Source: Deltaproteobacteria bacterium (GTDB lineage Bacteria > Myxococcota > XYA12-FULL-58-9 > JAUUZB01). Taken from it: 6,580 bases of DNA. The stretch lies in NCBI GenBank assembly GCA_030590185.1, contig JAUUZB010000237.1, positions 1-6,580 on the forward strand, written 5' to 3'. How positions within the stretch are numbered: the first letter of the stretch is position 1; each line of letters opens with the position of its first letter. This document shows, piece by piece, positions 4,960 through 6,580 of the stretch. The translations under genes and the position numbers were made by a program. The notes beneath the pieces were generated by a model. That model did no database searches, was not told where the DNA came from, and saw only the letters and a list, made by a program, of their open reading frames with translations.

Positions 4960-6580
4960 GTGACTCTCCTGCTCCTGAGCCTGGCGCCCCTGCTGCTCGC
5001 GCCGCTGGCGGTGAGGTTGCTGCAGACCCGGCAGGGCTGGGTGCCCGTGCTGAGCAGCTTGATCACGGTCTCGGTGGGGGGGCTGGTCTTTCTTCACATC
5101 CTGCCCCACGCGATCACCGAGGGCGGCGCGGCGGCGGCAGTCGCGACTGGCGTTGGCCTGGCGTTGCCCTTCGTCATCGAACGGTACTCGGCGGAGCGGC
5201 CGACGGGTGGCTTCAAGGTCGCGGCCGTGCTCGGCCTGTTGGCTCTTGGGCTCCACGGTATCCTCGATGGGGTGGCGCTGGCCGCGGGCTCCGCAGGCGC
5301 AGAGCGTGGTCTCGAGCTCGCCCTCGGCGTGGTGTTGCACCGGATCCCGGTGGGCCTCACCATCTGGTGGCTCGCCGCGCCGCGGTTCGGCGTTCGCGTC
5401 GCCTTGGCGATCGTCGCGACCTTGATGGCGACCACCTCCGGGGCCTTCCTGTTGGTCGGCTTTGACCTGGCGCTGTTCGACGGTCCGGTGTGGCCCGTGT
5501 TGCAAGCGCTCTTGGCCGGGTCGCTGTTGCACGCCGTGGCCCACCAGTCGATCGAGCCCGGACCCGCCGTGCCCCCCCGTTGGCACGTCGGCTCGACGGC
5601 CGGCGCCCTGCTCGGAATCGGTTTGTTGTGGCTGGTCGCCAACCTCGAGGCCGGTCACGCCGAGCATGGCGATGCCCTCTCCCCGGGCGAGACCTTCCTC
5701 GCCCTGGCGCTGGCGAGCGCCCCACCGTTGGTGGTCGGTTTCCTGCTCGCCGGGTTGATCCGTTTCTTCACCGCCGGCGGCATCAACGCCTGGCTAGCTC
5801 GCGGCAATCAGGTCTGGGCTCTGCTCAAGGGCACCGTCCTCGGCTTGCCTTTGAACGTCTGTTCCTGCGCGATCAACCCTGTCTATCGTCGCATGGTGGT
5901 GCGCGGCGTGCCGCCGACCGCGGCCTTGGCTTTCCTGGTCGCTGCGCCGGAGATCGGGATCGCCACGTTGGTCCTCACCGTGCAGCTTCTCGGTTTTGAG
6001 ATGGGGCTGTTGCGTCTGTTGCTGGCCTCGCTGTTGGGACTGGTCGTGGGGATCGTGGCCGGGGTCTCGGTCCGGGCGGCGCGGGCCGAGCGCATCGAGG
6101 ATCCGATCGAGCCGGTGTCGGTGCCGGCGGGCACCCTGGCCAAGCTCAAGGCTGGCTTCCTGTATGGGTTCGTCGACATCGCTGACTTCACCTTGCCCTG
6201 GACCCTGGCCGGGCTCGGACTCGCGGCGATCCTGGAGCCGGTGCTCGCCCCCGGTCAGCTCGCCGAGTTGTCGCCGGCTGTGCAGGTGCCGTTGGCGGCG
6301 GTGATCGGCATCGCCACCTACGTCTGCGCCACCGGGTCGACGCCGTTCATCGCCCTGTTGATGCACAAGGGTCTGAGCGCGGGCGCCGCCATGGCCTTCT
6401 TGTTGACCGGACCGGCCACCAACCTGAGCACCTGGCGGGTGCTAGCGGATCTACACGGCCGCCGCACCGCGACGGTGTTCGGTGTCGCGATCACCGCCGC
6501 GGCCATGGGACTCGGCTTCGCGGTGGACGCGGTGCTCCCGGCCGATCTGCCGATGCCGATCGACCACCTGCACACGTCCC
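4960..6580 (+). CDS. ZIP-like / ArsP (DUF318)-type permease fusion, 3' end beyond the window
   Basis: Open from GTG 4960 (AGGA 10 bases upstream) to the right edge, 540 residues are visible, nearly all hydrophobic helices. Residues 1-225 look like a ZIP metal transporter: LHILPHA with His46/His50, HGILDG with His99/Asp103, and HRIPVG with His127, where typical ZIPs have an HE.P.E motif; a further His191/His195 pair follows. A short His/acidic linker (227-243, AGHAEHGD) leads to an ArsP_1/DUF318-type permease domain with two pseudo-repeats: VCSCAINP (300-307) then GVPPTAALAFLVAAPEIG, and VCATGSTP (455-462) then GLSAGAAMAFLLTGPATN. Asp406 and Asp409 lie in a helix between them. Relatives of the second half move arsenicals or Cu/Zn outward. 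Its place behind zur argues for zinc handling; direction of transport is unclear. A single intact frame spans both halves. Confidence 0.8.
   Translation, partial: MTLLLLSLAPLLLAPLAVRLLQTRQGWVPVLSSLITVSVGGLVFLHILPHAITEGGAAAAVATGVGLALPFVIERYSAERPTGGFKVAAVLGLLALGLHGILDGVALAAGSAGAERGLELALGVVLHRIPVGLTIWWLAAPRFGVRVALAIVATLMATTSGAFLLVGFDLALFDGPVWPVLQALLAGSLLHAVAHQSIEPGPAVPPRWHVGSTAGALLGIGLLWLVANLEAGHAEHGDALSPGETFLALALASAPPLVVGFLLAGLIRFFTAGGINAWLARGNQVWALLKGTVLGLPLNVCSCAINPVYRRMVVRGVPPTAALAFLVAAPEIGIATLVLTVQLLGFEMGLLRLLLASLLGLVVGIVAGVSVRAARAERIEDPIEPVSVPAGTLAKLKAGFLYGFVDIADFTLPWTLAGLGLAAILEPVLAPGQLAELSPAVQVPLAAVIGIATYVCATGSTPFIALLMHKGLSAGAAMAFLLTGPATNLSTWRVLADLHGRRTATVFGVAITAAAMGLGFAVDAVLPADLPMPIDHLHTS

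Noticed and set aside
4924..6366. Minus-strand open frames opposite the fusion transporter
   Set aside because: Arg/Gln/Pro/His-rich products without motifs, antisense to a long hydrophobic protein with paired permease signatures.

Overview
The window is about two-thirds G+C and densely coded, with GTG as well as ATG starts. It comes from a Gram-negative bacterium: it encodes an outer-membrane beta-barrel, a lipoprotein and a periplasmic binding protein. The small Cys-rich, EGF-like lipoprotein and the overall gene style resemble Myxococcota and other deltaproteobacteria-like lineages. That placement is an impression from style, not a proven taxonomy.

Layout: two divergent transcription units start from one short regulatory region (about 4387-4516). 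Leftward (minus strand), six closely packed genes run to the left edge: a small exported protein with two CxxH pairs (3940-4350), an outer-membrane beta-barrel of a zinc-associated porin-like family (2542-3822), a ZnuA-type metal-binding protein (1651-2532), a Cys/His-rich lipoprotein (1299-1637), a ZnuC-type ATPase (490-1302) and a ZnuB-type permease cut by the window edge (1-493). Rightward (plus strand) lie a Fur-superfamily regulator, most likely Zur (4517-4927), and a large membrane protein, open at the right edge (4960-6580), that joins a ZIP-like N-terminal half to an ArsP/DUF318-type permease half.

The control region holds a perfect 10-2-10 inverted repeat (4437-4458). It sits directly beside a TTGACA -35 for the leftward genes and overlaps a plausible -35 for the regulator gene. 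It is the best candidate for the operator of the encoded regulator, so zinc sufficiency could silence both arms at once.

Taken together this looks like an envelope-spanning zinc acquisition locus: a barrel for outer-membrane passage, ZnuA plus two small Cys/His-rich exported proteins in the periplasm or on its membranes, and ZnuBC for inner-membrane import. The less ordinary parts are the two small Cys/His-rich exported proteins and the ZIP-ArsP fusion next to the regulator. No tRNA, rRNA, CRISPR array, insertion sequence or convincing intrinsic terminator was seen.
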